This document shows, piece by piece, positions 1 through 10,000 of a stretch of 16,431 nt of DNA (positions are counted from its first letter, which is position 1; each line of letters starts with the position of its first letter). Where the stretch lies: NCBI GenBank assembly GCA_013365365.1, contig JABVXU010000888.1:1-16431 (forward strand), read 5' to 3'. Below the pieces are notes generated by a model, which ran no database searches, was not told the DNA's origin, and saw only the letters and a program-made list of their open reading frames with translations. A program made the translations under genes and the position numbers. This stretch comes from Cruorifilaria tuberocauda (Eukaryota; Nematoda; Chromadorea; Rhabditida; Onchocercidae).

Positions 1-72
1 ATAACAGGGAGCTAACAAGGCTAATTTGAAGAACAAATGATTTCGTTATCCTTCATTTCCTCGCTTTTCCAG

Positions 73-154
73 CGACAGTAGTGATATGAGGCTTATAATC
101 ATCTCAAGCGCTCTTCCTCGAAGTGCTATGCATAAATTTTCAATTATATCTTAG
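73..154 (+). CDS. Possible terminal exon of a gene cut by the left window edge
   Basis: A very good splice acceptor, a long pyrimidine tract ending in TTTTCCAG at 64-72, is followed by an open frame of 26 codons (first base belongs to a split codon; DSSDMRL at the start, KFSIIS at the end) that stops with TAG at 152-154. The other two frames stop within a few codons of the acceptor. No domain can be named from so short a piece, and no upstream exon is visible in the 63 bases before the acceptor. It may instead be chance, because good-looking acceptors are common in AT-rich DNA. If real, the upstream gene ends about 730 bases before the RING-like gene on the same strand. Confidence 0.25.
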
Positions 155-869
155 TAGGTAGATTGGAGAATTTATTTGCAGTACTTAGGGATTGTGTTCA
201 TCATATTGATCACTGGTAAATGATTGTTTAGGAGTTGAAATTGAACTTTGAACTTTCATCTCTTTCTCAAACATGGGTGTATGCCCAATCTTTGGCATTA
301 ATGAAAGAAAATTACTAGATATAGATTTCAATTTTACAGTTATAATTGCAGCACTACAAATTCGATGTTACAATATGTTATACCGTAAACCATTACCAAC
401 GCATTATTTTTTTCACAAAATCATTTTGTTATCAAGCAATCTGAATGCTTACTCTAATATTACTATGCTACACTAGTTATAAGTAGCTGAAGCGAAAAAT
501 TTTTTCATTACAAAAAGTGGATAGAATTCTGAAAAATATACAGTCCCAAAATTTTTACGCAAATTTTTGTTCATTTATAAAAACCAGTTCGTGAATTAAA
601 TTCATTTCAGTGATTTTCTTCTCTACAGCTAGTTACTACCGCTTATTCCTTAGGTCTGTCATTTGGTTCTCTTATTCGAAGTAGCCCCTTGATGTACTGG
701 GATTGTTTTGCTTGTTTTTCGAAATAATCAAATCCTATCTGATCTTCGAAATTTTATGGGAAAGTATTTCGGTTTTCGATACCGCTCATATAAATAAGAA
801 GTGTACTTTCCACGCATGTTTCAGTCAATTCTATGGGAGCAATAAAAAGACATTCCGAAGTTTTTAGCA
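155..869. other. Intergenic region upstream of the RING-like gene
   Basis: No supported gene. The stretch is AT-rich with short T-runs. A small open frame at 273-476 has no splice context or protein-like composition. A T-rich acceptor at about 811-822 (CATGTTTCAG) is followed by an ATG at 833 that opens a 33-codon frame overlapping the proposed start at 885 in another frame; it would act as an upstream ORF if it is in the mRNA. Confidence 0.4.
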
Positions 870-870
870 G
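861..870 (+). promoter_or_regulatory. Candidate spliced-leader acceptor of the RING-like gene
   Basis: The sequence TTTTTAGCAG ends 14 bases before the ATG at 885. Short 5' leaders directly after a T-rich AG are typical of nematode trans-spliced mRNAs. Using this site, and not the one at 822, would remove the competing ATG at 833. Inferred from position and sequence only. Confidence 0.35.
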
Positions 871-884
871 CTGGAAATTAAGTA

Positions 885-3247
885 ATGTCTCGATTCCTGC
901 CACCAATAATGAGAAATCACTTATGTTCTATTGATAGTCGTAATTTACGCCTCAGTACTGAACCGGATGGGAGGTAAAAAACACTAAAAATAATTTTAAT
1001 TTTTTACTGGTTCTTGAAGAGTTCCAAAACTGGTCTGTTAATATTTTTATCCATTTATAAATTATTTGGTACTTATAGTACTGAATTTAAGGCAGCTATA
1101 CACATATACAGTAACATGGCATGAGTTGCAACAATCCGAACGATCGGATTCTGTGGTTGATGTGGATTTAAGAATTGCATCTCCTCAATTTTCTTTTATC
1201 AGTGGTATGAAATCTGCGACTGTCATTTCCATTCGAATATTTATTCTAATCTTTTTTCTTGCTACTTTCTATTGTTCATTAGAACAGTGGTAAAAATAGA
1301 AAAGTATGATAAATGGGGATCTGGAAGTATCCGAAAATAAATGTTTATTAAGAATTACTTTTTATCTCTATAAAATTGTTTTGGAGTAAATTTATCTCTA
1401 GCTATTAGACAGTTGACTTGTTCAGTTTCCATTTTATGATTTGTAATCATATAAATTTTAGAATGACTTTCCCACTTTTGGATAATTTAGATAGAAACAA
1501 GATGAGTGGTATTGTTAACCAACCGTGTTTGCTTTTCGTGATAAATCCCTAGTTGGTCTGATTTTCTTAAGTTATGAGTATTATCACAATCAGATGATAT
1601 TAAATATTTTAGCGTCTCCAAAGCGAGATATGTCCTTAACAGAAATGCAAATTTGTAAACGCATTGTGCCAAGTAATGCCTCTAGCTTGCGAACTCGAGA
1701 ATGCTATTGTGATGGACCATGCAGAAAAATTAAGGCTAACTTTAGCGTCTATCTGTATTTTATTGAAATTCTTGAGTAGACATTCTCTTGCCGTTGCAAA
1801 GACACTCCCTATTAGAGTGTTTATTAATTTCTGGCAAACATATTCAGAATTATAATTTGCATATAATACAGAATTCATTAGTACCAGATATAATTAAAGA
1901 GAGCTGGGAAGTGGACTGATTTCTGAATGAGATATCGATTTTTAAAACTTTGTGCAGTATTAAAATACTTTTTACAGCCAGTGAGCGAAATGCGCATTAT
2001 GGGCCTATGTGATCATTACATTTGTCGAGATTGTCTCGAAAAAGCACCAGATGTCGAAATTGGTTTGCTTATTTTTCCCCGCATTTACGACGACCGTGCT
2101 GTTTGCATGCCATTTGTTATTACAAAAAGAAATTCCACTTTTGTATGATTTATTTTTATTCAGGCGGCTTTGGTTGTCCAAATGTTCGTTGTTATCAAAC
2201 GGATCTGGCATGTTTGTGTACAAATGATAATCAACGTCGTCGCAAAATTCAAGAAATTATTGCCATGCCTCTGCATGAGACAACTTCAACTGATAAAGTA
2301 ACAGTGGAAATTTTGTTTATATTGCACAAACAAAAAAATAGTCACATCATTGCTGATAATGCAGGTCATACTAGAACATATTTTCTGATTCATTCTTATA
2401 TAGAGACAATTATATAAATCCATTTCTAAATAATGAAATTTAAAGCATTTATGTTGATGATAAATTCCTTTGAGAGTGATCAAGGTACAGTGCCGATGGT
2501 GATTAAAAGTAGACCGTGCCTCTGTTTGGTGAATGTGCGCCTGACGACTTTCACACCGTTACCGAACTCTAACAAAGTATGTCGTCAGCAGCAAATGGTA
2601 GAGATATACGGTCACTATACGATGTTGCAAACATTAAATATATTGAAGAAATATGGACGGTTCAACAGGTTAATTAATTAACCTATCTCGATTAACCAAT
2701 TCACACCTGACAATGTAAAACGATACTACTATTTCTTATTCACATCACTACATGAATGAGTAAAATTGATGAATATCTCCTTTCCTTATCTCTCTAGCTT
2801 TTTTCCTGATTTCAAGCAAAATATGCAATCTTTATCCTCTCTGAAACGATAATCATTGAGCTGCTTAATTTCAACAGCTTTAATATTTTTTTTTTCATTT
2901 ATTATCCATCGCTTCAAAATATTTCATTAAATTATTGCCATCATTGAAATCTTTTTGCTATTCTACGCACTTGGATTGTCGTCATATTCAACTAAATATT
3001 TATATCCAGTGAAATACTAAATAAAGGTATAGTTGTGCTTTAACTTATTTGAACCTTGTCTTCTCTGTAAATCCTGCTTTATCTCAGTTTGGACATAGCA
3101 AACCGTGTATATTACTGCCCAAATGGTCTAATCGACGAACGCTCGTACTGGAAACGGATTCTGGAAAATGATCTGCTGATACCAATTACAAAGTTTGGTC
3201 AAGAAGATCAGCGTATTGATATCATTTTCGATTTCACCACTCGTTAA
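885..3247 (+). CDS. RING-finger-like protein, seven exons, about 302 aa
   Basis: Exons: 885-973, 1092-1204, 1613-1746, 1978-2062, 2164-2297, 2475-2668, 3088-3247 (TAA). All junction phases agree and the total, 909 bases, is divisible by three. The N-terminus reads MSRFLPPIMRNHLCSIDSRN. A RING-type core lies at residues about 98-150: cysteines in RECYCDGPC, then GLCDHYICRDC (C-x-H-x2-C-x2-C, the C3-H4-C5-C6 part of a RING), then GCPNVRC as the last pair. RING domains bind two zinc ions and usually recruit ubiquitin-conjugating enzymes, so an E3 ligase role is possible. The first pair is not a plain C-x2-C and the last pair is C-x4-C, so it is a divergent RING. The C-terminal 120 residues (KKYGRFNS, NRVYYCPNGLIDE, IDIIFDFTTR) match no domain I know. 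Least certain are the end of exon 3 (1746, or 1754 with a different exon 4 start), the GAG acceptor of exon 6, and the AAG acceptor of exon 2. Confidence 0.6.
2667..2684. repeat. 18-base perfect palindrome across a splice donor
   Basis: AGGTTAATTAATTAACCT equals its own reverse complement. The exon 6 donor of the RING-like gene (CAG|GTTAAT) lies inside its left arm. In RNA the arms are adjacent with no loop, so a stable intramolecular hairpin is unlikely; duplex pairing or a DNA-binding dimer site is possible. It may be chance in AT-rich sequence. Confidence 0.6.
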
Positions 3248-4901
3248 CCACTGTCAGCAGTGTACTTCTATGAAAATAATCAATTATATTTCTTATCCTG
3301 CATTTACTTAAATTTTTTATTTTCAACGGCAATGAGAAATGTATTGAATTATTAAGAATATATTTTTGGCATTATTTTTATTCGCAGTAATCTTTTTCAT
3401 TTATTCAAAGTACATTTTCTGGAATGATAAATTCAGGCAAATTATTAAAATAGTCGAGACGTGTGGTTGATCATTTTATGATAGCGATATCACTCAATAA
3501 CTTTAAAAATCGTGATGCACTGTAATAATGGTATATAATTAGCCTAAATCAAACTGCCTATATTTGATTTCTTGAAACTATTTCATGATTTGAGGAAGCT
3601 AATTCGGTGTCTAATAGCTTACATTATAAGTACGCCTAAAAGTGATTTTCAGCAGTGTAAGTTTAACTTATGAGAGATAGTTGAATAATCCGATTTCAAT
3701 TTTGCAGCACTCAGAAAACATATGCTATTGTATTCTGCTCAGAGACTGAATTGTGAAACAGAACATTAATTAAGAAAGATAGGCTCCGATGTGTGTATTT
3801 TAAGTGCTATGATTACTGCGTTGAGAACAGCGAAGTTTCAAAATAAAATTATTAATAATATTTTTTGCAGTATCCTTTTCAACATCAATATAGATTGCTT
3901 CAGCATTACTCATTATACATTACTTATTGTTAATTAAGTGAATTACTATAAGAAGTAACTCCCGTTGATCATTCAAGTTTTTTGGAGTATTTCATGAAAG
4001 CAAATGAAATAATGTACAAATAATCAGTGACAAAGTTTTTCCCCTCATGGACACAATTTCGAAATGGCAAAGAAAGCAGTAAGTCGATTGCTTAAAATTT
4101 TATCAAAACTCTATTTAATTAAAAAAATTGAAGCTCATAAGTATGAGTTTAAATAATCATCATTAATTCATGAGATGAAAAGACTTGAAGAAACAAGCAA
4201 ATCAAGAGAAACGTATAAAGCTACTAATGATTTTTAATGATATTAAGATAGAAAGTAAACAATAGATTAATGTTATATAGGATAACATTTCTGCCTAGGG
4301 CTGCAAGAGAAAACAATATATTATTTGTGCATCTTCTGAATCGAACAAAGTCGGGGGGTTAAATTATCCATCATTCCTCATTAGATATTGTGTGCATGAA
4401 TATTTTAATACGCTTAAATTGTATGTTAGATTTAGCAATTTCCGAAACATCCTTTCCCTTATTAATGAAAAATATTGATTTTCCATTTAAAAGGTCTCTG
4501 ATCACTCCTTGACATAAATCCTCAGTGGGATGTTTTCGCTTTCGCTTCCAAAAACAAAGACGCAGAAAAATAAACTTGAACTTTTCTTACTTCAAAATCA
4601 AACATTTGAACTCAAGACTCGTGTTTCAAACGAACAATGTTGCCGGTGACTTCACATAATTGCCAACTTCTATTGAACATTTACATATAATACTTTAAGG
4701 AGAAATGTTTTGAAATTTTATTCCGAGTTTGAATTGTTTTCAACAAATAAAGACGCTTTCAAAAATAAAGACGTAGAAAATCTCCAAGTATCATAAAACC
4801 ACCAGCCAAAATAGAACATTTTTTAAAAATATGCCGAAATCTAATTTACGAATTAAAACACACATCACTGCACGATATCCCAGTACATATGTACCACCTT
4901 A
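3248..4901. other. Long AT-rich intergenic stretch, no convincing gene
   Basis: Lies between the ends of two convergent genes. No canonical AATAAA close after the stop at 3247 was found. Isolated acceptor-plus-short-frame combinations occur, for example after TTTTGCAG near 3708 (plus; 15 codons to a stop) and after TCTTGCAG near 4303 (minus), but none chains to another exon. A 23-codon minus frame at about 4612-4680 (SWQLCEVTGNIVRLKHES before its stop) looks protein-like but is out of phase with the neighbouring model. AAATAAAGACG recurs near 4746 and 4763. Confidence 0.4.
4717..4722 (-). terminator. Candidate poly(A) signal for the small minus-strand gene
   Basis: Plus strand TTTATT gives AATAAA on the minus strand, about 180 bases after the proposed stop at 4902-4904. 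Position fits a 3' UTR; the hexamer is common in AT-rich DNA, so support is modest. Confidence 0.3.
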
Positions 4902-6609
4902 TTAAGAGAACTTGACTGAACCGCTCAAAAATACTCCAGCTAAAAGTCTGCACTTCTTTACAAACTCATGAGCAAGCTGGATAGACTCGTAAAATCAAAA
5001 ATTGTTCTTTTTATCCATATATGACAATTCCCAGTAATATAATATCCTCTCAAAAAGCAAAATTTTATCAACATTTATAACAATATCAGAAACCAAAAAC
5101 CGTAAGATTTCTCAGGAGCACCAACATAACAATAACTATAACAACAACAGTGATAATGAGCAACAAAATATACAAGTGGAAATCCACATATCACGCTATC
5201 GATTAGGTTTGTTGAGCCTAGCAGCAGAACATCAGGACCGAAGTGCTGAAAGTGCTTCAGAAGAAGGCTCCTTGACCTCCTTGTCAAGCATATTCATTTA
5301 TTCATTTTTTAAACTAGTTAATTCAAAAAATCAGAAATTTCATAATTTCGGCTGTAAAATGTACGCTCATAAAAAACTGGGATCAGCAGTAAAATTATCT
5401 TTCATAAAAATGTAAGTAATAGCGAAATACTTTTCTGCACCGACCCATAAATCCAAATCAAAAAAGAAACAAAACTTTAGGATTTATCATTGGGCTCCGT
5501 AAAAACATAATTTAGTCCAACGCAGCAATTCTGTACCGTTTCTAATTCAAATAATTTTGACTTTCAAATTCATATGATATAAACCACCATTTTAGTTTGC
5601 TTGCATCAAAATGTAAAAATAATCCATAATTAACACCGATTAATGATACCTGAGGACCCCAATTTCCCAATCATTGATCATTCGTTTGAAGCTTTCAATT
5701 CGATTTTTCATATGACTGAATTGACCATTTCATGCTGAATGAAAAACGTTTCGTTTTCCCGGAAGAAACCAAAATCTGTTTCAGTTCTCTAGTCAAGAAA
5801 AGATCAACAACAGAAGACTGAGTTCCGCATTTTATAATTACAATTTCTAGTGAAATATATGTTCCAAGCGGAACTACACTTCTAAAAACAAATCATGATA
5901 AGTTTGGCAAGATTCCTGACCTCCTCTCTTCCTTCCCCGTTTTCTTCAACTTAAATGTTGTCAACTTGTACAAAAAATTGTAAGGAAAAATTTCACTTAC
6001 TGAGTTATAACCAATTCAAAATTTTATAATCAATCTCTCATTCCTACTGATATAAAAGAAGACTTTTCTGCGAAGCATAACGAATGAGAACAAAAGTGAA
6101 CGAAAAGTGGTAAAGCAGATGATCAAACATGCTGTCACGAATGCCTTAAAATGTTTGTCAGCTTTTCAGATAGCTGTGCTGCAAATCAGATTTGTCTAAG
6201 CTATTACTAAAACACAAACTGCAATTTTAATAACCACTGACAATCAAATTTAATTTTTTTGATTCAATTTATTATCGAGATTTTTAAAGAATTAAACTTA
6301 TGATAAAATAGAGTTACTATTTCTAATTGTAAAGAAATGCGAAAATGTGAATAAAGATATTTAAGAAAACACAAACAATAATGACATAAACAGAATTCAA
6401 CAATATATTTCAAAGTCGGTAAAAAAACAAAGAGAAACAATTATTAAGTTTGAAAAATGCAGGAAGGGTCTCAAAGAAATCCATGCCAGGATTTTTAGTA
6501 ACCTTTCCCTCGCATGAATATCGACATTAAAAACATACTTTCCATTTTTCAAATCCAAGAAAAATAATCTCCTTCTACACGGATTTGAGGATGATGTAAA
6601 AAAGCTCAT
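4902..6609 (-). CDS. Unrecognised small protein, tentative four-exon gene
   Basis: Proposed exons, in coding order: 6609-6503, 5881-5770, 5245-5174, 4976-4902 (TAA). Phases agree and the total of 366 bases gives 121 residues. Exon 1 starts MSFFTSSSNPCRRR, then FFLDLKNGKYVFNVDIHARE, and ends in a split codon AG|A. Exon 2 follows a TTTTTAG acceptor (SVVPLGTYISLEIVIIKCG; VVDLFLTRELKQIL). Exon 3 follows CTTTCAG (HFGPDVLLLGSTNLIDSV). Exon 4 reads LAHEFVKKCRLLAGVFLSGS. The composition resembles a folded alpha/beta protein with no signal peptide, and I recognise no family. If exon 2 is not spliced at 5770, the frame runs on to TGA at 5695-5697 and gives a 97-residue product. Exon 3 overlaps a competing plus-strand frame at 5116-5411. 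The gene lies downstream of the NADAR gene on the same strand. It could also be a decayed gene fragment. Confidence 0.35.
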
Positions 6610-6647
6610 TAAAATTTAAACACATTTAAATCCATTCAATCCATATC

Positions 6648-6663
6648 CTGCAAAAGAAAATTA
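6648..6663 (-). promoter_or_regulatory. Candidate trans-splice acceptor of the small minus-strand gene
   Basis: On the minus strand the sequence ATTTTCTTTTGCAG ends at 6648, and the proposed ATG at 6609 is 38 bases further on. All three frames directly after the acceptor stop soon, so it does not start an ordinary coding exon. That fits a 5' leader acceptor. Two short upstream ATG frames in the leader are a weakness. Confidence 0.3.
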
Positions 6664-6877
6664 AAATCTTGAAATATTTTTTTACCAGTTATTCCTAAAT
6701 ATTTCATAATGATGACGTAAATTTTGTCAGAAAACACAAAAAAAAACAAAACATTTCACCAAATTAGATGTGAATAATCATAATTCAATATATATAACTC
6801 ACAATCTTTTCTTTAAATAAAAAATAATACGGAAATATTCGGGAACCAATTTTTTTTTAAATAATTAGAGGACTTCG

Positions 6878-6883
6878 TTTATT
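6878..6883 (-). terminator. Candidate poly(A) signal of the NADAR gene
   Basis: Plus strand TTTATT reads AATAAA on the minus strand (context ATCAATAAACGAAG). It lies about 120 bases after the proposed stop codon at 7000-7002 and about 230 bases before the candidate trans-splice acceptor of the next minus-strand gene. Confidence 0.4.
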
Positions 6884-6999
6884 GATTTCAGTAAACTTAT
6901 TTTCTCTGAAATACTGTATAAAAATCATGGCTTTAAATTTGGAATCATTTCGACAAAAGTGAAGATTCAATTTGCCCCATTCTCAGTCCTGTAAACCTA

Positions 7000-7092
7000 T
7001 CACTTGCTGCTGAAGCTGGCAAGATACTCCAGAGGTACCGAAAGGACATTGCGAGAAGTCGTACTGGTTGCAGAACGTGATTTCATTGAACT
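7000..7092 (-). CDS. Proposed last exon of the NADAR gene (frame and strand uncertain)
   Basis: The preceding exon (7348-7289) ends between codons. The acceptor GCATTCCAG at 7093 opens in phase a Ser-rich frame (SSMKSRSATSTTSRNV, ending LASFSSK) with TGA at 7000-7002, and a poly(A) signal follows. The patch is richer in G+C than its surroundings, as exons are here. However, another minus frame after the acceptor at 7101 is also open (FNEITFCNQYDFSQCPFG) and plus-strand frames are open too (REVVLVAERDFIELWNAI), so the assignment rests on phase alone. Confidence 0.4.
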   Translation of the reverse strand, partial: SSMKSRSATSTTSRNVLSVPLEYLASFSSK

Positions 7093-10000
7093 CTGGAATG
7101 CTATTTCACAAATGAAAAAATATTTTTAGAACCAATGAATTTGTGATATCTTCAAGCTTGTATAATTAACCTCTTAAGATAGAGATGAAAATTGCAGAAA
7201 TAATATTCACTATCACTATTAACAAAATGAAAACGTCCTATTTTGTATTTGAAAGTCTGTATATATTCTTTAAAGTATAAAAATTAACCTGTATCGACCC
7301 ACCACCAATGATGAAACCATCACTTGAACTGTTCTCACGCGTATCATTCTAAAACTACATTTCGTACACCAAACTTAAAAAGAAGCGAAGACTTGTAACA
7401 AATATATTCAAACGGATTTTTCGAATCATATTAATTGAAAAACGGGTAAAAATAGGGCTCCTCAGTGATTTATATGGAAAGAATCAGTTATTATTTTTAG
7501 GAATGCAAGAGAAGATAAACATCATAACGAAAAAACTTTTTTAATCTTGAAACATTACATCCAGAAAGCATAAAATTATTAAAGATTACTCAACATTTTA
7601 AATATAATCTTTAATCCCATCTAACTTTGGCTTTCATTATTGATGACATTAAAGAAAACAATGCAACATGAAGGAACTATTAAGAGCACATATTTAGAAT
7701 CTTTACAATATCTTATCGACGATGACAAAAACTACACGAAAATTGAAGAGAAAAGAATATACTTTAAGTGGCGCCGGTACACTAGGGACAATACTTGGTC
7801 CGGGCAATTCTTCAGATTGCATTTCCATACTTTGGTTTTCACTTGATGCCTACAATTGTTCACGACCAAAGGATTTCCATACAAAAAATAATAGTTAAAT
7901 TCATTCTAATTTTTGCAATATTCCGCTTAAAAAGAGCAGTCAAGAAGAGGATGCCAAATGAAAAAAAATTAAAAATTCAATTTTGCGCATTTATTTCTCT
8001 ATCAGTTGTATTTATAACAAATAGAGAAAACTTTACCTTGTTTGTTTTTCCTTTGTATGGCAAAACTCCATCACGTAACTGGAAATTATTGTAATAAGAA
8101 CAAATAAAATTTAATTAAAAAAACATTATTGTTTGAGATTATTTAACTGTGAAGAAAAACATAAGGAATTGTAAACAAATACCATTTCCCTTAACTGCAT
8201 GTAAATTACACCCAAAACATTACGACCAAGACCAAACTTGGGGATTGAGAGAACTGTTTCATTAGTTAGTGGGAATTCCATCGGAATCTGGAAGAGAAAA
8301 TTTAGAAAAATATGCTGCTAATTGCTGTATGACATATATTTGAATCAAAAATAGAGCTGGTTTCAATAACTCGTCATCAAGAAATATTTAAACAAAATTT
8401 ATCTTTGATATATATTATTATTACAGATTATACAAGCAATAGAAGTTTAGTTACTTTGATTATAACTTTGTTGTTTTGCATGCTTTTCGCCCAGTCCTGT
8501 ATATAGTTATGACTACAGGCACTTGCGTAAAAATCGTCACCACCGAAACAATGTACTAGCAATTTATCGCCAGAATCCGTTAATTCTTTCCGAAGCTCTT
8601 CACATTGCTCAACTTTTGCTAATAATGCACGCTAAATATTTGAAAACTTCAGTCTTTGCCACTCTTATCAATCATCTTCATTAACTTAAAGACTGAGAAA
8701 ATAGTAAAAAGATTTCAGAACATGTCTCCAATCGCAATTATTATGCCAGAACATTGTGGCGTTTTGGGAACTTGTTATTTACTCACTATTTACTCATTAT
8801 TCTTTCCATGTCAAATGCCCATTCAAGTAACATATCCAAACATGTCCAAAACCCAAAGAGACAAAATTTGGCCACAGATTATTTTTGCTAGGTATAAAAT
8901 GTAAATCGTGCAAAATTTTCATGGTTTGAAAGTTGAGGTAATGTGAAGAGGATGCCAAATGAAAAAAAATTCTCAAGTTAAAAAGCAGTATTCGATAAAT
9001 CATTTAATAATCCCAAGCATTATACCTGCATTGCTTCAAGCCCAGGACCTTTCCGCCACTCTTCCGCTGCACTTCTACTAACCTGTAAATATTTCATTTT
9101 TGGTATTTGAGAAGCTTTAAAGTAATCAAAACATGCCTGCTTATTGAGTTCTTCTTTACATCTTGAACATGAAAAGTTCACAGTATGTTAAAAATAATTT
9201 TCCATTCTATATCGTATAAGCTCATCACTTACTTTATTGATTTTTAAAATATTTCGAGCAAGTGTATTATAATCTTTAGGTGTCGATTTCGATGAACCAT
9301 CAACCTCAGCACATTCTGTCATCAGCAATGATGTGACGCCACACAGCGCTTCTGTTTTGGCAAGCTGATAAAAATGGTTCACATTGTCGTATACACGACC
9401 ATCGATTTCCAGCGGAAACTGTAGACGTAACAAGTAAAAATCTAAACATTCGATTCTGCGAAAAATTATCAAATCTGTAAGTTAAAGCAGTGAATACCAA
9501 TATTGTAAAGCATAAAGGTATTCACAATCAGAAACTAACGTAAAACTTATTATTACCAAATTTAACGATATTGGAAAAGTAAAACTGAAAGTTTACTTTT
9601 TTAATGAGATTTTCGAAACTGGATAAAAAAGACTGTGAAAACAAACATCGTGTTGAGCTGTGAAAACATTCTGAAAGCCTGAGAAGCATATTATGTTGTC
9701 GGGAGCAACCGCACACTCTTTGTATTTGGCTGCTTCAGGCAATTTTTTAAACTAAAAAAGGAGATTTGAATGTTATAATACAGCCGACTACACTTTTTAC
9801 AATGATGAAAGAGTTAATCAATAGTAATTGATAAAAAAATGTGTGGTAAGCATTTGGCTAACTTTAATTCAATTTCCCACAGATAACCACAGGTAAAATC
9901 TAACTTCAAACGGTCTTCTCTGTACAAATCCTCGCTTCATAATACGTCCGTACATGAATCGTGGCGCCCCACGAGGCATCCGCATTGGTCCATAACCAAA

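Noticed and set aside
1664..1855. Alternative frame in exon 3 of the RING-like gene (CQVMPLACELENAIVMDH)
   Set aside because: It has an acceptor (TTAACAG) but does not chain in phase with the upstream exon or with the RING exon, and it runs through into the intron.
2005..2223. Minus-strand open frame opposite the RING exons
   Set aside because: Shadow of the plus-strand exons, interrupted by none of the expected splice sites.
2164..2300. Alternative phase of RING-gene exon 5 ending in TAA (AALVVQMFVV)
   Set aside because: Loses the cysteine pair and gives a non-descript hydrophobic peptide; the GCPNVRC frame fits the RING and the next exons.
5116..5411. Plus-strand exon of 98 codons (Asn-rich start, EEGSLTSLSS) with a GTAAGT donor, possibly linked to a MAKKA start exon at 4064 and a terminal exon at 5785-5821
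   Set aside because: Its last exon would overlap the minus-strand exon at 5881-5770, the Asn-rich part is a simple AAC/AAT run, and the start exon is only five codons. The phases do match, so it remains a secondary alternative.
7640..7846. Plus-strand open frame of 68 codons
   Set aside because: The minus strand holds a well-bounded exon (7849-7763, TTGTAG acceptor, GTATAT donor) that is in phase with the NADAR gene on both sides.
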